64,000 nt of DNA from CBDFLD01 sp965249005 (lineage in GTDB: Bacteria > Acidobacteriota > UBA6911). Position 1 is the stretch's first letter. Each line of letters opens with the position of its first letter. The notes under the pieces were generated by a model. That model saw nothing but the letters and a program-made list of their open reading frames with translations, was not told the DNA's origin and did no database searches. Below are positions 16,789 through 27,004 of the stretch, in pieces. The translations under genes were made by a program, and so were the position numbers. The DNA is taken from NCBI GenBank assembly GCA_965249005.1, contig CBDFLD010000023.1:124001-188000 (forward strand). The letters run 5' to 3'.

Positions 16789-18393
16789 TTATCCGCTGTC
16801 CCTTGGGGTTTGCTTGCCCCGAAGCGTAAAACTCGTCTCCCCTGTCGTGCTCCGGCCACTGATTCTGTCTTGAACTTTGATGTTCAGAGTGTAGCTACCG
16901 GCAGGTAGGTCTTTCACCTGAATTGCCCGTACGCAGGCCAAGCGGTCCTCGAGAACCGACAGCGGCTCCACGGGCATGGTGTGAAATGGGGTCGTGACTT
17001 TCTCCCCGCTCCGCTCGAGCTGGAAACTCACGTCCAAAGACGGTTTCTGAGAGGCGGCATCCAGATGACTGTTATATATTTCGAAATAAATGCCGAGAGC
17101 TCGATCCCGTGCCACGACATGGTTGACGTTGGGATAGATCTTCAGCCGGTTCATGGTCACAAACGGGTCGGGAAGTAGTTCGTTGGGTCCGCAACCGCCG
17201 ATCAAGTCCGCCAGTACCACCGGACCCACGGTGAGCTCGTCAGTTTTGAATCCCGGAAGCAAGAGCAGCTCCTCTTTCGAGCCGAGTCGCCCGCTGCTGA
17301 TGTCCTTCACAATCAACTGTAGCTTGAACCGCCCCTTCGGCAGAGGTAGGTAGCGCTGGTATAGCATGCTGCCGGCTTGCGTGGTTCCTTCCGGTCGCCG
17401 CGCAGTCAGGAGGTCCTCGAACTCGAAGATGACTTTGCCCAGAAGATCGATCACTCGACCGTAGAGCTCGACCTCCGATGTCTCTTGAGCTTGATGGTTC
17501 ACTTTGAAGGAAAGCTGTTCGTGACCGATACGGAGAGTGACCGCCGCCAGAAAACGCCCCTCGGAGACCAGAAACCAGTGCTGCGACGAATCGAAAGGAA
17601 TCTCGTCATAGTGAATCCTGGTATCGACCGCCGTGGCGAGCTCGGCGAACTTTAGCTTTGGAGGCCGCATCACCTCGAACAGGTTCAGGACGCGATCGAA
17701 GGCTTTTGCCCTGCGGTGGGGACCCGGCGAATTGAGTTCCAGGTTCCTGGTCTCCCAGACTCCTTGTTCCATCAAGTGACCGAAAAGATCCGTGGCGGCG
17801 CGACCCTGACCATGGAGGTGGGCCATGTTGTACTTTTCGTACTCGTTCACGACCAGGATGAACTTCCCGTTTCCGGACTTGTCGACGAATTCGAGCTCTA
17901 TATTCTGACCGATTCCAGGAAGGTAGCGGTAGCGCCAAAGTTCGAAGGGCCAAGCTGTAATCGTGTTGTTTCCTTCGAGGGCCGAGGTCACCATTGTGCC
18001 GCCCTGATGGTACGTCGTTTCGTCGGGCGGCCCATGAATGATGTAGACCCTGCCCCGGTCGGTTCTCCAGCCCCGCTTTCCGGAGGAAAAACGCTCGTTG
18101 GCGTAGGCGATGCGCCGGTAGTGTTCCTCTTTGAATTCGTTGATGCCCGTCCGAGGGTCGGTGTCCCGCCGCTTCCAGAATTGCTCGATGAAATTGTCCT
18201 TCTCGTCGAAGGTGGTGAGTTTCTCAAAGACGTCCTGCTCATCAGGAGTGATGATGTAAAGCACGTCCTGCTTCAGCCACTTCTCGTAGTAACGAACGCG
18301 CTCCTCGGATTCCTGTGCGAGGGCTGCTGATCCGGACAGTGAGCCGAGATTGGCAGCCAGGAGGAAAGCGATAGCGGCAAGCAAGTGCTTCAC
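16789..18393 (-). CDS. GWxTD domain protein, exported
   Basis: About 534 aa from a GTG at 18391-18393, preceded by GAGGT and opening into a signal peptide (VKHLLAAIAFLLAANLG); the frame is open 18 codons further. The GWxTD domain (about residues 40-190) includes FIEQFWKRRDTDP and the hallmark GWRTDRGRVYIIHGPPDE. The remainder is beta-rich with no motif I recognise. GWxTD proteins are widespread in Acidobacteriota and related phyla; their activity is unknown. The gene lies between the GH36-like glycosidase and the propeller triplet in the same direction. Confidence 0.85.
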   Translation of the reverse strand: MKHLLAAIAFLLAANLGSLSGSAALAQESEERVRYYEKWLKQDVLYIITPDEQDVFEKLTTFDEKDNFIEQFWKRRDTDPRTGINEFKEEHYRRIAYANERFSSGKRGWRTDRGRVYIIHGPPDETTYHQGGTMVTSALEGNNTITAWPFELWRYRYLPGIGQNIELEFVDKSGNGKFILVVNEYEKYNMAHLHGQGRAATDLFGHLMEQGVWETRNLELNSPGPHRRAKAFDRVLNLFEVMRPPKLKFAELATAVDTRIHYDEIPFDSSQHWFLVSEGRFLAAVTLRIGHEQLSFKVNHQAQETSEVELYGRVIDLLGKVIFEFEDLLTARRPEGTTQAGSMLYQRYLPLPKGRFKLQLIVKDISSGRLGSKEELLLLPGFKTDELTVGPVVLADLIGGCGPNELLPDPFVTMNRLKIYPNVNHVVARDRALGIYFEIYNSHLDAASQKPSLDVSFQLERSGEKVTTPFHTMPVEPLSVLEDRLACVRAIQVKDLPAGSYTLNIKVQDRISGRSTTGETSFTLRGKQTPRDSG

Positions 18394-18517
18394 GGTCACC
18401 TCACCTAGACGGGGAAGACTTAGAAGTCTCAAGTGTAGCATTGCCAAGCCAAGACTGTATAGTTCGGCAAGAACCCTTGGCGCCTATACGTGAACTCGTA
18501 GTGCAGCCGTCTCTCGT

Positions 18518-21358
18518 TTATCGGGTCAGCATTACCCTTATGTTGTAGTCGACCGTATCTGCAAGCCTGGGGATCAAGATCTGCAGTTTCCCTTCTAACC
18601 CTGAGAGTCGGTGCCTCTGAACGCTCCAGGAATATCCGGACCAAATTCGGGGAACCTGCGGTGGGAACCCCTCCGTGTCTGGCAACCGTCGGCGATTCGA
18701 GAGAAAGCAAACTTCTCCGTACAATGGTACTTCGTTTCCCAAGTTGGGCCAGTTTCCCCAATCCTCTCTCTCATCGGGCGCCCGGTTGTATAGCGGCGGC
18801 TTTTCGGTGGTGGGCTGGCCGTTCTTCATGAAGCGAATAACAACCGTCGCCCAGAGGTCGGGGTTGTCCTCGACGGTACGTTTGTCCAGCGTGTAGCGGT
18901 AGTACGGGATCGGTCGAACGCGCAACTCCGCCTGCTCGATCGAGGGCAGGCCCCAGTAGCCGTAGAAAACTTCGCTTCTGCCGCCAAATCGAATCTGGCG
19001 ATAGGGCGGTGTCCCGGGCCACACCAGGGTCATCGGGTCGGATTGCCGGTTTCGCAGCGGCACCGTACCCAAATAAAGCTCCCCGGCACCAGAGGGATTG
19101 TGGAACTTCAAAGGAAATCCTTTCCACTCTGCCGGCAGCGTAACGGCCTTGTGCCATGTTCCGCCACCCAGGTAATAGGCCATCTCCAGCGGCACTTGCA
19201 ACGAATCCTCGGTCCCCTCCGGCAGCTCGACTCTTGCCGTCGGTTGCAAATGCCATGTTGGAGTGTCTCGAAGCTCAGGAATCGGACCAGAGCCGACGGC
19301 GCTGTCTCGATCAGACCCTTCTACCCGAATCCAGATAACCGACCATGGGGGCAAGTAAATCTGCAGACTGTCGTGCCCACGCTCGTATCTGCCCCGGCCT
19401 TCGCTGCTGTAGATCTGCTCTGTCCGGACCGCGGGACTAGCTGCCAGCAGAGAGAGCGGTACGCGAACCGTGTCGTCGTGCCAGCCGCTGTTGAACAAGA
19501 AAAGATTGGCGGCCTGACGCTCGCGAGGCTCCGCTCTGGAGCCCGTCACGTAGCCGTAGATCCGATCCGGTCCGCTGTAGGAGACAATCGGGCTCGAGGT
19601 AGCAAACTCTTCCGGATGGGACCGGTGCCTTTGAAACAACCCCGCCAACTCTCGTTCATCCTCATTGGTAAGAAGACTGAGATCCCCTCCCAGATAAATC
19701 GTCCGCCCCTGCCGCGCGACGCTCATCAGCAGGCCATCCAGATAGTGCAGCGTCCCCTGGTAGAAATCCGCATCGGAGTAGTTCAACAGGACGCCGGCAT
19801 CGAGACACCAGAAGTAGTGCATCGAGTCATTGGCCAAAATGTGACTCTTGCGGGAGCTCGGGGCTGGAATGTCACAGTGATCTTCCCGACCATGAACCAC
19901 GAAATCCGCGTAAGCCATCCACCAGGGAGATTGTCCGAGAGTGGTCAGGTAGAAGGCATAACCGGGTGCGTGCTGGCGCATCCGCTGGATCAAGCCGATC
20001 AAGTTCTTGGCACCCTGGTAGTCCGCATACTTGCCCGGCGGGTGTCCGTGATCCGTCACCCGGCAGCCCGTGGCGACGAAATCGGTCATGATCCACGACA
20101 CGCCATAGCGGTCGTAGAGCTCGATCAAATCCTTCTCCAGGCGCTTCAGGCTCTCACTGGCCAGACAACCCGGGTTGGTCCAGACCCCCGATTTCATTCC
20201 CAGCTTCTGGATCCTTCTGTTAATGGCCGCGAAGCTGTCTCCCGGGAATCGCTCCGGATCAATCTCGGCGTAAGATGCGCTCAGGATCTGGCCCAGGCCC
20301 TCTCTCTTCGAGTAGCCCGCGTCGATCATGAAGTACTCCCACTGAATCCCGCTTTGCTGAAGAGTCTCCATGCGATCCAGCGCAGGTGTGAGTCCGGCGG
20401 CGGAGGGTCCTTCGTATTCGTGGGTTCCCCAGCTGTTGAAATAGTAGAAAGGGCTCGATGGGTCGAGCCAGGCCAGTTCTCCGAGATAGCGGCGGAAGGC
20501 ACGTTGGACGGCTTCGCGCCCTTCATTGATGGGTGCAACCAACCGTCCCCGGGCCGTTGACTGGATGGGCGTTTTCGGAGTCGCAGGCGCGCCCGCCAAG
20601 CCAATGACGAGTCTTTCCGTCGAAAGCGATCCTCCCGCTGGAAGCACTGTCGCCGGATAATACTCTGCCCGGTGCAAGCCTCCCTCGTCCACCCGAGAAC
20701 GGTGTAACGGGAACTCGATTCCGTAGAAGAGCCCCCCCACATAAACGGGTATTCCGTAGCCGCCCCAAAAGGCTACGGAATTGCCCGGCTTGGAGAAAAC
20801 TTGAGTGACCCGGGCAGGTTGCCAGGATTGGTCGGCACTCACTTCAATGGGGCTGTGCAACAACCTGCAGTCCCAGATCACTTGAGGGTTCTCGGATCGG
20901 GAGCGAACCTCGAGCCACTTGTAGATACGGCCCTTTTTGTCGTCCACCATGATGGAAACGGACACATCGAACCCTTTCGAGCGAAAGGGCACTCGCCAGC
21001 CGTTGCTTGCGTCTACCCACCGATCCGGGAATGCCTCCCATTTTCGGTGTCCGATGGGCTCCCAATCCCCCGCAGCCATCTCGACCGACGACAGCGTTGT
21101 CCGCTGATCCCTGTTCTCTTCTCCAACGACCAGTCGAAACGAGAGCAAGTCGAGTCGGTAGATTCGTTTCTCCCTCTTGTTTTCCAACGTATCCAGTCGA
21201 CTGGCTGCCGTCCTGGGTGTGATGGCCACGCGCTCCCGCTGAGCGGGCTGCAGTCGATCCACGGGCTCCGCCCTGACTGCCAGTGCGAAGAAACAGGAAT
21301 AGGCAAGAAGCTGCGTCAACGCCGTCATGCGGATGACTGCTCTCTTTTTTTGGATCAT
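18518..21358 (-). CDS. Alpha-galactosidase-like glycoside hydrolase (GH36/GH31-type barrel), secreted
   Basis: 946 aa with an N-terminal signal (LTQLLAYSCFFALAVRA). A beta-sandwich N-terminal half leads into a (beta/alpha)8 barrel around residues 320-560: WEYFMIDAGYSKREG, LGMKSGVWTNPGCLA, VSWIMTDFVATG, where the Asp of the WIMTDF strand is a likely nucleophile by analogy with clan GH-D, and VLLNYSDADF. The C-terminal part is beta-rich, possibly a carbohydrate-binding module. The ATG overlaps the stop codon of the upstream sulfatase-like gene (ATGA), so translation is coupled. Exact family and linkage specificity are uncertain. Confidence 0.75.
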   Translation of the reverse strand: MIQKKRAVIRMTALTQLLAYSCFFALAVRAEPVDRLQPAQRERVAITPRTAASRLDTLENKREKRIYRLDLLSFRLVVGEENRDQRTTLSSVEMAAGDWEPIGHRKWEAFPDRWVDASNGWRVPFRSKGFDVSVSIMVDDKKGRIYKWLEVRSRSENPQVIWDCRLLHSPIEVSADQSWQPARVTQVFSKPGNSVAFWGGYGIPVYVGGLFYGIEFPLHRSRVDEGGLHRAEYYPATVLPAGGSLSTERLVIGLAGAPATPKTPIQSTARGRLVAPINEGREAVQRAFRRYLGELAWLDPSSPFYYFNSWGTHEYEGPSAAGLTPALDRMETLQQSGIQWEYFMIDAGYSKREGLGQILSASYAEIDPERFPGDSFAAINRRIQKLGMKSGVWTNPGCLASESLKRLEKDLIELYDRYGVSWIMTDFVATGCRVTDHGHPPGKYADYQGAKNLIGLIQRMRQHAPGYAFYLTTLGQSPWWMAYADFVVHGREDHCDIPAPSSRKSHILANDSMHYFWCLDAGVLLNYSDADFYQGTLHYLDGLLMSVARQGRTIYLGGDLSLLTNEDERELAGLFQRHRSHPEEFATSSPIVSYSGPDRIYGYVTGSRAEPRERQAANLFLFNSGWHDDTVRVPLSLLAASPAVRTEQIYSSEGRGRYERGHDSLQIYLPPWSVIWIRVEGSDRDSAVGSGPIPELRDTPTWHLQPTARVELPEGTEDSLQVPLEMAYYLGGGTWHKAVTLPAEWKGFPLKFHNPSGAGELYLGTVPLRNRQSDPMTLVWPGTPPYRQIRFGGRSEVFYGYWGLPSIEQAELRVRPIPYYRYTLDKRTVEDNPDLWATVVIRFMKNGQPTTEKPPLYNRAPDEREDWGNWPNLGNEVPLYGEVCFLSNRRRLPDTEGFPPQVPRIWSGYSWSVQRHRLSGLEGKLQILIPRLADTVDYNIRVMLTR

Positions 21359-23661
21359 GGTTGCATCATCTTCAAGTTGCGGCGTGCCTCGGCGAATCGA
21401 GGATCAATACTCAAGGCGCGCTCAAAGTGGTAGACGGCTCGGCGGTTTTCTCCTTGCTGAGAAAAGGCGACGCCGAGTGCATTGTGGGCTCGGGAATGAT
21501 TGGGTTGCAACTCGACCACCTTCTGGAACAAAGTCGTCGCTTCCGGCAACTTTCCACCAATGGCCAACGCCTGCGCAAGATTGAAGGTGGCATCCGTGTG
21601 CTCCGGGTCTAATGAAACGGCTCGACGTAGGTGCCGAATACCTTCTGCCAAGTTTCGCTTGCCCAGAAAAGCCACGCCCAGGTTGTGCTCGGCGTCCGCA
21701 TAGTCCGGGTCGATTCTGAGGACTTGCCGGAGCGTTGCAATTGCATCATCCATCCGTCCCGTCCTTGCCATGGCGCTGCCGATGTTTGACAGGGAGCGAA
21801 CCCTCAGCCTCTCGATCTCCCCTAGGTAGTCTTCCCCTTGCGATTCCGGTTCGGCACGCTCCCCGCGGGTGCGAAAGTCGATCGCTTCGTCCACCCGGCC
21901 AGTGCGAGCCAGCATATCCGCCAAGTTGTAAAGTGCGCTCTTGTGTCCGGGCCGGAGGCGGATGGCGGCCCGGAGATACCCGACCGCCGCTTCCGTCTGA
22001 CCGAGGCGGTCCAGCGCCATTCCCAGCAGACTGTTGGCTTCCGCGTTGTTTGGGTTGAGCCGGAGCACCGCTTGGAACTCGGATGCGCTCTCCCGATATT
22101 TCCGGAGCTCGAAGTAGGCGGCCGCCAGATCGAAGCGAACCCGAACGGACTCCGGACTCTCTGCAATCACCGGCTGGAGCAAGCGCACTGCGGTCTCATA
22201 GTCTTGCTGCCAGATGGCCTCCTCTCCTTTTCGTGCCCTCTGATAGACCTCGATCATTTCTCTGGGGGATTTGAGCTCATCGTCTTCAGCATGCGCCTTT
22301 GACTTGCTGCCGAGGCCGGCCTGCAGGTACCCCAGAGACCGCAATCGACGCAGCGCGGCCTCGTCGAGCATGGCAGGCCCGGGTTCGTGAGTCTCGAAGG
22401 ACTCGGTGAGCTCGTCCAACTGATGTCGGAGCTTTTGGGCAACTTCCGGGTTGTCCGAAATGACGTCGCGGCTTTCTCCCGAATCCGCATCCAGGTCGTA
22501 CAACTCCGGTTTCGATGAGTCGATATATTTCCATGGCTTCGATATCAGCGCTGTCAGTGGGCTCCAGTGGTACTCGACCATTGGAACCCGCGTCTCCGCG
22601 TACACGGGCCTCGATACATTCGATTCAAGGGTGGAGCCGGTCATGAGGGGGACGAGACTCCGTCCGCTCACATGATCCGAATGCTCCGACTTTTCCACGT
22701 CCAGCAACTCCAGGATCGTCGGAAAAACGTCCACCACTCCGACCGCCTCAGACGTGACCTCCACGGCGCCGATCCGGCCGGGCCAGGAAAAGATCAGAGG
22801 CACCCGAATCGTCGAGTCATAAACGAAAAAGCCGTGCAAGTCTTCTCCGTGATCTCCGAGAGACTCCCCGTGGTCTCCCACGACCACGACCAGGGTGTTT
22901 TCGGTCAAGGAGTTGTTCTTCAACCACTGGAGCAAACGAGCGACCTGCGCGTCCGCAAACGAGACTTCGCCGTCATAAGGATCTTCAAAGCGGCTCTTGA
23001 AGGGTTCGGGAGGCTCGTACGGATCGTGGGGGTCGAACAGGTGCACCCAGCAGAAGAAGTTCGACTCGACGTTCTGATTCAGCCAGCCGAGTGCTCGATC
23101 GGTCACAATATTGCCCGGGATTTGGGCCACCTCATGCGCCGCGGTCCCAAGTCCTGGCAAGTCGTCGCTGTATACTTCGAAGCCTTGCGCCAAACCATAG
23201 CGGGAATCAAGAACGAAGGCCGAGACGAAGGCCGCAGTTCGATATCCTCGCTCGCGCAGGACTTTCGGGAGGGTCTGGATCTCTTCACTCAGCGAACCGC
23301 TGCTGTTGAAGTGGAGACCGTGCTCGGGTGGGTAAAGTCCCGAAAACAACGTGGCATGACTGGGGAGAGTCAGGGGTATGGAGCTCACCGCGTGTTCGAA
23401 ACGGGCACCGCCCGCTGCGAGGGAATCCAGCGCGGCGGTAGACGCCTTCTCGTAGCCGTAGCAGCCAAGCCTGTCCGCACGCGTGGTGTCGAGGGTTACC
23501 AGAAGTATATTGTCCGACGAGGGTGTGTGTGCCGCTTGCGAGGCTGGTTCCACCACGGACGAGCATGCGAGAACAAAAGGGAGAAAGAAAAACGCCCCGC
23601 AGCCGACCCGGGCTGCTCGAGTCCGGGTCCGACTACCTTTCAGAGTTTGCGAGGCGCACAA
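21355..23661 (-). CDS. Sulfatase-superfamily hydrolase with C-terminal TPR repeats, lipoprotein
   Basis: 768 aa. Lipobox FVLAC at Cys33. The sulfatase/phosphatase-type domain (about 50-440) has the metal-binding Asp in TLDTTRADRLG and a later VVVGDHGESLGDHGE. At the nucleophile position the sequence reads T98-L-P-S-H102 instead of C/S-x-P-x-R, so it cannot carry formylglycine; Thr could act directly as in phosphodiesterase-type members. From about 470 to the end there are several TPR units (AVRLLQPVIAESPESVRVR, LRLNPNNAEANSLLGMAL and so on). Together with the upstream TonB receptor and downstream glycosidase it looks like part of an outer-surface uptake module. True substrate unknown. Confidence 0.85.
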   Translation of the reverse strand: MCASQTLKGSRTRTRAARVGCGAFFFLPFVLACSSVVEPASQAAHTPSSDNILLVTLDTTRADRLGCYGYEKASTAALDSLAAGGARFEHAVSSIPLTLPSHATLFSGLYPPEHGLHFNSSGSLSEEIQTLPKVLRERGYRTAAFVSAFVLDSRYGLAQGFEVYSDDLPGLGTAAHEVAQIPGNIVTDRALGWLNQNVESNFFCWVHLFDPHDPYEPPEPFKSRFEDPYDGEVSFADAQVARLLQWLKNNSLTENTLVVVVGDHGESLGDHGEDLHGFFVYDSTIRVPLIFSWPGRIGAVEVTSEAVGVVDVFPTILELLDVEKSEHSDHVSGRSLVPLMTGSTLESNVSRPVYAETRVPMVEYHWSPLTALISKPWKYIDSSKPELYDLDADSGESRDVISDNPEVAQKLRHQLDELTESFETHEPGPAMLDEAALRRLRSLGYLQAGLGSKSKAHAEDDELKSPREMIEVYQRARKGEEAIWQQDYETAVRLLQPVIAESPESVRVRFDLAAAYFELRKYRESASEFQAVLRLNPNNAEANSLLGMALDRLGQTEAAVGYLRAAIRLRPGHKSALYNLADMLARTGRVDEAIDFRTRGERAEPESQGEDYLGEIERLRVRSLSNIGSAMARTGRMDDAIATLRQVLRIDPDYADAEHNLGVAFLGKRNLAEGIRHLRRAVSLDPEHTDATFNLAQALAIGGKLPEATTLFQKVVELQPNHSRAHNALGVAFSQQGENRRAVYHFERALSIDPRFAEARRNLKMMQP

Positions 23662-23674
23662 GCGTAAAAGCAGC

Positions 23675-26600
23675 TCAAAAATTTATCGTGAGAGATGCCT
23701 GAATCTCCCTGGAAAGGCCTCCGGCAAAGGCCTGTACGGTCCTGCGAATTGTGCCGAAGGCAGGGTTGGACCTGTCGAATTCGGGTTCGCCGAAATTCGT
23801 CCGGTTGAAGATGTTGAAAAAGTCGAAACGGAATTCGATAAACGAACCCTCCCCGAACCAGCTGACGTAGCTTTTCTTCCCAAAGGACAAATCGATCTGC
23901 GCAAAGCCGGGCGCACGAATGGAGTTTCTGCCCAGATTTCCTAGTGTCAAACCAGTACTGGGATTGGTTGCCGGGTCGCCAAAGGCCCCCGGGAGAAAGT
24001 AGTTGTTGATCATTGCGTCCGTCGAGCTATAACTGTCGGGCTTGACGGGACCCAACTGATCGGGTCTCCCGATGGGATATCCCCACCAGAGGTTGGAGTT
24101 TTCCACCAGGCTCCCCGTGTTCGCGGTGAAGGGTTTTCCGGTGTAGAAACGGAAAATGGAGCCCACTGTCCAGCCCGTCAGTATATGGTCCAAGGCATTG
24201 CCCCAACGATCGAGCTTTGGAATCTCGTAGACCAGGTTCCCGACCAGGGCATGACGCGTATCCAGGATGTGGGGGCCCTTGTTGGTCCCGTCCCGGTCCG
24301 CCAGATTCTGAACCCCGTTCGCGTAGGTCAAATCCCCGGAGGCCGTGTAATACCCAATGTAGGGTGCCGTGTAGGTGTTCGGAATGAAATGGGACCAGGT
24401 ATAGTTGAAGTCCACCAAGAAGTTGGGGCCACGGTGGGTTAACGCGGCCTGGAGCGAATCGTAGCGACTCCGGCCGGTCGGTTCGTAAAAACCGACCCAA
24501 CCACTGTAATAGTACGAGTAAAACTTTCGATTGCCTACCACTTCCCCTGTGGACGCATCGAGTGTGGGGACGGTGAACTCCGGTATTCTGAAATTCCCTG
24601 TGAGTGGGTCGAACGTGTTGATGCCGAGATTCACGTCGGCGAAGTGCAGGTTATGATTGCCGACGTAGCCCACCTCGAGCAACGTGTTCCGGGTCAGCTG
24701 TTTTTCGAACGCCAGGTTGAAGTGGATGGCGTAGTTTTCCCGCATGTCGAATGGGGCCGGGCCGTATCCGGCATAGAAGTAGTAGGCTTCGTTGGGCTGC
24801 GGCGGCAAGGCGTCGATATCCGGTAGCGGAAATGACAGACCCGAGATGGTCCGGGGCGTATTCTCCAGGAAATACTGGTACAGCAAGTTGTTGTAGACTG
24901 CGATCCCGGGCGTGTTGCTCAGGCCGTAATACATGCCGACGCCACCCCGAATAATCATATCGCTGTCGCCGGTGACGTCGTAGGCAAATCCAAGACGGGG
25001 GGCGACGTTATTCTTGTCTGGAGGATACAGGGGACCGCCAATGCGCTGAAAGCTTCCATCCAGCAGATCCTGCACCGAACCGAGATTGCCGTCATATTTA
25101 CAGCAGGGGCCAAACTGCAACGTGCGGCTGGTGTGATCCTGATAGGGGGTGTTGTATTCGTAGCGCACGCCGAGGTTGAGCGTCAGCTTGTTGTTGACCG
25201 TGAAGTCATCCTGGAAATAAAAGGCCCAGGACGAGTGGCGCAACCCGGCGGTCTGAAACCTCCGGCCCTCCTGCAGTTGCTGAACATCGTTGGCTGCCAT
25301 CGCCTCGATGTTGGTAAAGAACGCCGTCCCGATCGAGCTCCCCTGACGGCGGTTGGCGCGCACCCGTCTCAAATCGATCCCAAACTTGATAGAGTGCCGG
25401 CCTTTGTTCCAGGAGACGTTGTCATAGTACTGGTCCAAATCTTGAGGCGCTACGAACCCCTGACCGAAAGAGAAGATGCTGCCAAAAGTTTGCCCTCCCG
25501 ATCGGAACCGCAGCCCATTAGGACCCAGCCCGGCCGTGGTCTCACGCTCCCGGTCGCTGAACCCAACCAGGGTGCGGTTGAAGCCGAACCGTGCCTGGTT
25601 GACCAGCGTTGGACTGAAGTTGTGAAACCAGGAGGCGGTAAACTGCTGGGTGCGTCCCTTCCTGGGAAAGTTGTCGCATTCCAAAAAGCAGGGAGAGAGA
25701 ATCTGGCGCTCGTTTCCATCAGAGAGGTTGTAACGAAAAAACGCACTGTCTCTGTCTCCGAAGGTGTGATCGATCCGAAGCAGATACAGATCTTGAGAGT
25801 TGGGCGGCGACGCCGTGACTCGGTGCAGTCCGATATTCGGGTCACCGATATCCTGGTTGGCTGCGGGATAAAGGTCGAGTGTCGGCCGGATGGCGGGGCT
25901 TAAATCCGGCCGGTTGAGGTATCCCGAGGTGGGCACCCGTATTTCGAAGACCCGCGGACGTCGGATGCGGACAAATTCGTAACCGCCGAAAAAGAACGTC
26001 TTGCCCGAAACGATCGGTCCGCCCAGCACAAAGCCGCCTTGATGCTCTCTCGTGACGGGTATTGGATCGCCTGCCCTGTTGGAGAAGAAGTCGTTGGCGT
26101 TCAGTGCGTCGTTGCGGTGATAGTAGTAAACACTTCCATGATAGCTGTCGGTGCCCCGTTTCGAGATGATGTTTACCACTCCACCGGAGGCTCTGCCCTC
26201 CTCCGCCGAGAAATTACTGGTCAAGGTCTTGATCTCGGCGATTGTGGAGATCGAGACGGTGTTGACCGTTCCTCCGAAGCCCCCCGTTGTGCTCGAGCTG
26301 GGTGTTTCGATGAAGGTGGCGTCCGTCCCATCCAAAAGGTAATTGTTCCCGATAAGGTGGGAGCCGTTGAAGGCGAAACTCTGGTAGCCGTCGGTTCGAT
26401 CCAGTAACACGCCGGGCTGCTGAAGAACGAAGAAGTCGAAGGTGCGCGAATGCATGGGCAGCTCGGCTAGCTGCGTCTCGCTGAGGGTCATGGAAACGTC
26501 GGAGGTAACCGATGACGTTTGCACCGCCGAGCCTTCGACCGTGACCGTCTGGCCGATGTCCCCCACCTCCAGAGCAAAATCGACACGGACCGTGGATTGA

Positions 26601-26899
26601 GTCGAAATCTTGACATCACTTCTGGACTGAGTTTTGAACCCCGAGAACGAAACAGTCACAGTGTAGACGCCGGGCGGAAGGAATGTCTGTTGATAAACCC
26701 CGCTATCATTCGTCAGGGTCGTATAGCTTTCTCCCGTTTTCTGATTCTCGATCCCGACCTCAATTCCCGGAATCACGCCACCCGTGGCATCGGTCACCAA
26801 TCCCCGGATTGTCCCGGTACTGGCGGCTTGTCCCAGCAAGAGGCTGCAGCAGGCGAGAATTGTGAAAGTCAGGCCAAAAGCGTACTTGAGACGACTCAT
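23675..26899 (-). CDS. TonB-dependent receptor, Oar-like, with carboxypeptidase-regulatory N-domain
   Basis: About 1074 aa from an ATG at 26897-26899 with AAGGAG eight bases upstream; the frame extends 13 codons further. Signal peptide (FGLTFTILACCSLLLGQA), then a CarboxypepD_reg/Cna-B-like domain (GTIRGLVTDATGGVIPG ... SGFKTQSRSDV, about 25-115), a plug (SYLRMSLTL-like region with NNYLLDGTDATF) and a long beta-barrel ending in the terminal aromatic ASLTINF. This class is expanded in Acidobacteriota and is thought to import large substrates, commonly glycans. First gene of the minus-strand block; 13 bases separate it from the sulfatase-like gene. Confidence 0.93.
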   Translation of the reverse strand: MSRLKYAFGLTFTILACCSLLLGQAASTGTIRGLVTDATGGVIPGIEVGIENQKTGESYTTLTNDSGVYQQTFLPPGVYTVTVSFSGFKTQSRSDVKISTQSTVRVDFALEVGDIGQTVTVEGSAVQTSSVTSDVSMTLSETQLAELPMHSRTFDFFVLQQPGVLLDRTDGYQSFAFNGSHLIGNNYLLDGTDATFIETPSSSTTGGFGGTVNTVSISTIAEIKTLTSNFSAEEGRASGGVVNIISKRGTDSYHGSVYYYHRNDALNANDFFSNRAGDPIPVTREHQGGFVLGGPIVSGKTFFFGGYEFVRIRRPRVFEIRVPTSGYLNRPDLSPAIRPTLDLYPAANQDIGDPNIGLHRVTASPPNSQDLYLLRIDHTFGDRDSAFFRYNLSDGNERQILSPCFLECDNFPRKGRTQQFTASWFHNFSPTLVNQARFGFNRTLVGFSDRERETTAGLGPNGLRFRSGGQTFGSIFSFGQGFVAPQDLDQYYDNVSWNKGRHSIKFGIDLRRVRANRRQGSSIGTAFFTNIEAMAANDVQQLQEGRRFQTAGLRHSSWAFYFQDDFTVNNKLTLNLGVRYEYNTPYQDHTSRTLQFGPCCKYDGNLGSVQDLLDGSFQRIGGPLYPPDKNNVAPRLGFAYDVTGDSDMIIRGGVGMYYGLSNTPGIAVYNNLLYQYFLENTPRTISGLSFPLPDIDALPPQPNEAYYFYAGYGPAPFDMRENYAIHFNLAFEKQLTRNTLLEVGYVGNHNLHFADVNLGINTFDPLTGNFRIPEFTVPTLDASTGEVVGNRKFYSYYYSGWVGFYEPTGRSRYDSLQAALTHRGPNFLVDFNYTWSHFIPNTYTAPYIGYYTASGDLTYANGVQNLADRDGTNKGPHILDTRHALVGNLVYEIPKLDRWGNALDHILTGWTVGSIFRFYTGKPFTANTGSLVENSNLWWGYPIGRPDQLGPVKPDSYSSTDAMINNYFLPGAFGDPATNPSTGLTLGNLGRNSIRAPGFAQIDLSFGKKSYVSWFGEGSFIEFRFDFFNIFNRTNFGEPEFDRSNPAFGTIRRTVQAFAGGLSREIQASLTINF

Positions 26900-27004
26900 C
26901 CTCAGGCTCCTTCTATACCGATTCGAGGTCGAGATCAACGCCAGGTTGCTGAAATCAACACGTCAATTACTAGAGAGCACACCCCACGCATGTGGTTGCC
27001 GGAC

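Noticed and set aside
19043..20560. 505-codon plus-strand ORF
   Set aside because: Antisense shadow of the GH36-like gene; G+C-rich codons keep the opposite frame open and it has no recognisable motif or ribosome binding site.
22567..23667. 366-codon plus-strand ORF
   Set aside because: Antisense to the sulfatase-TPR gene, whose motifs are unmistakable.
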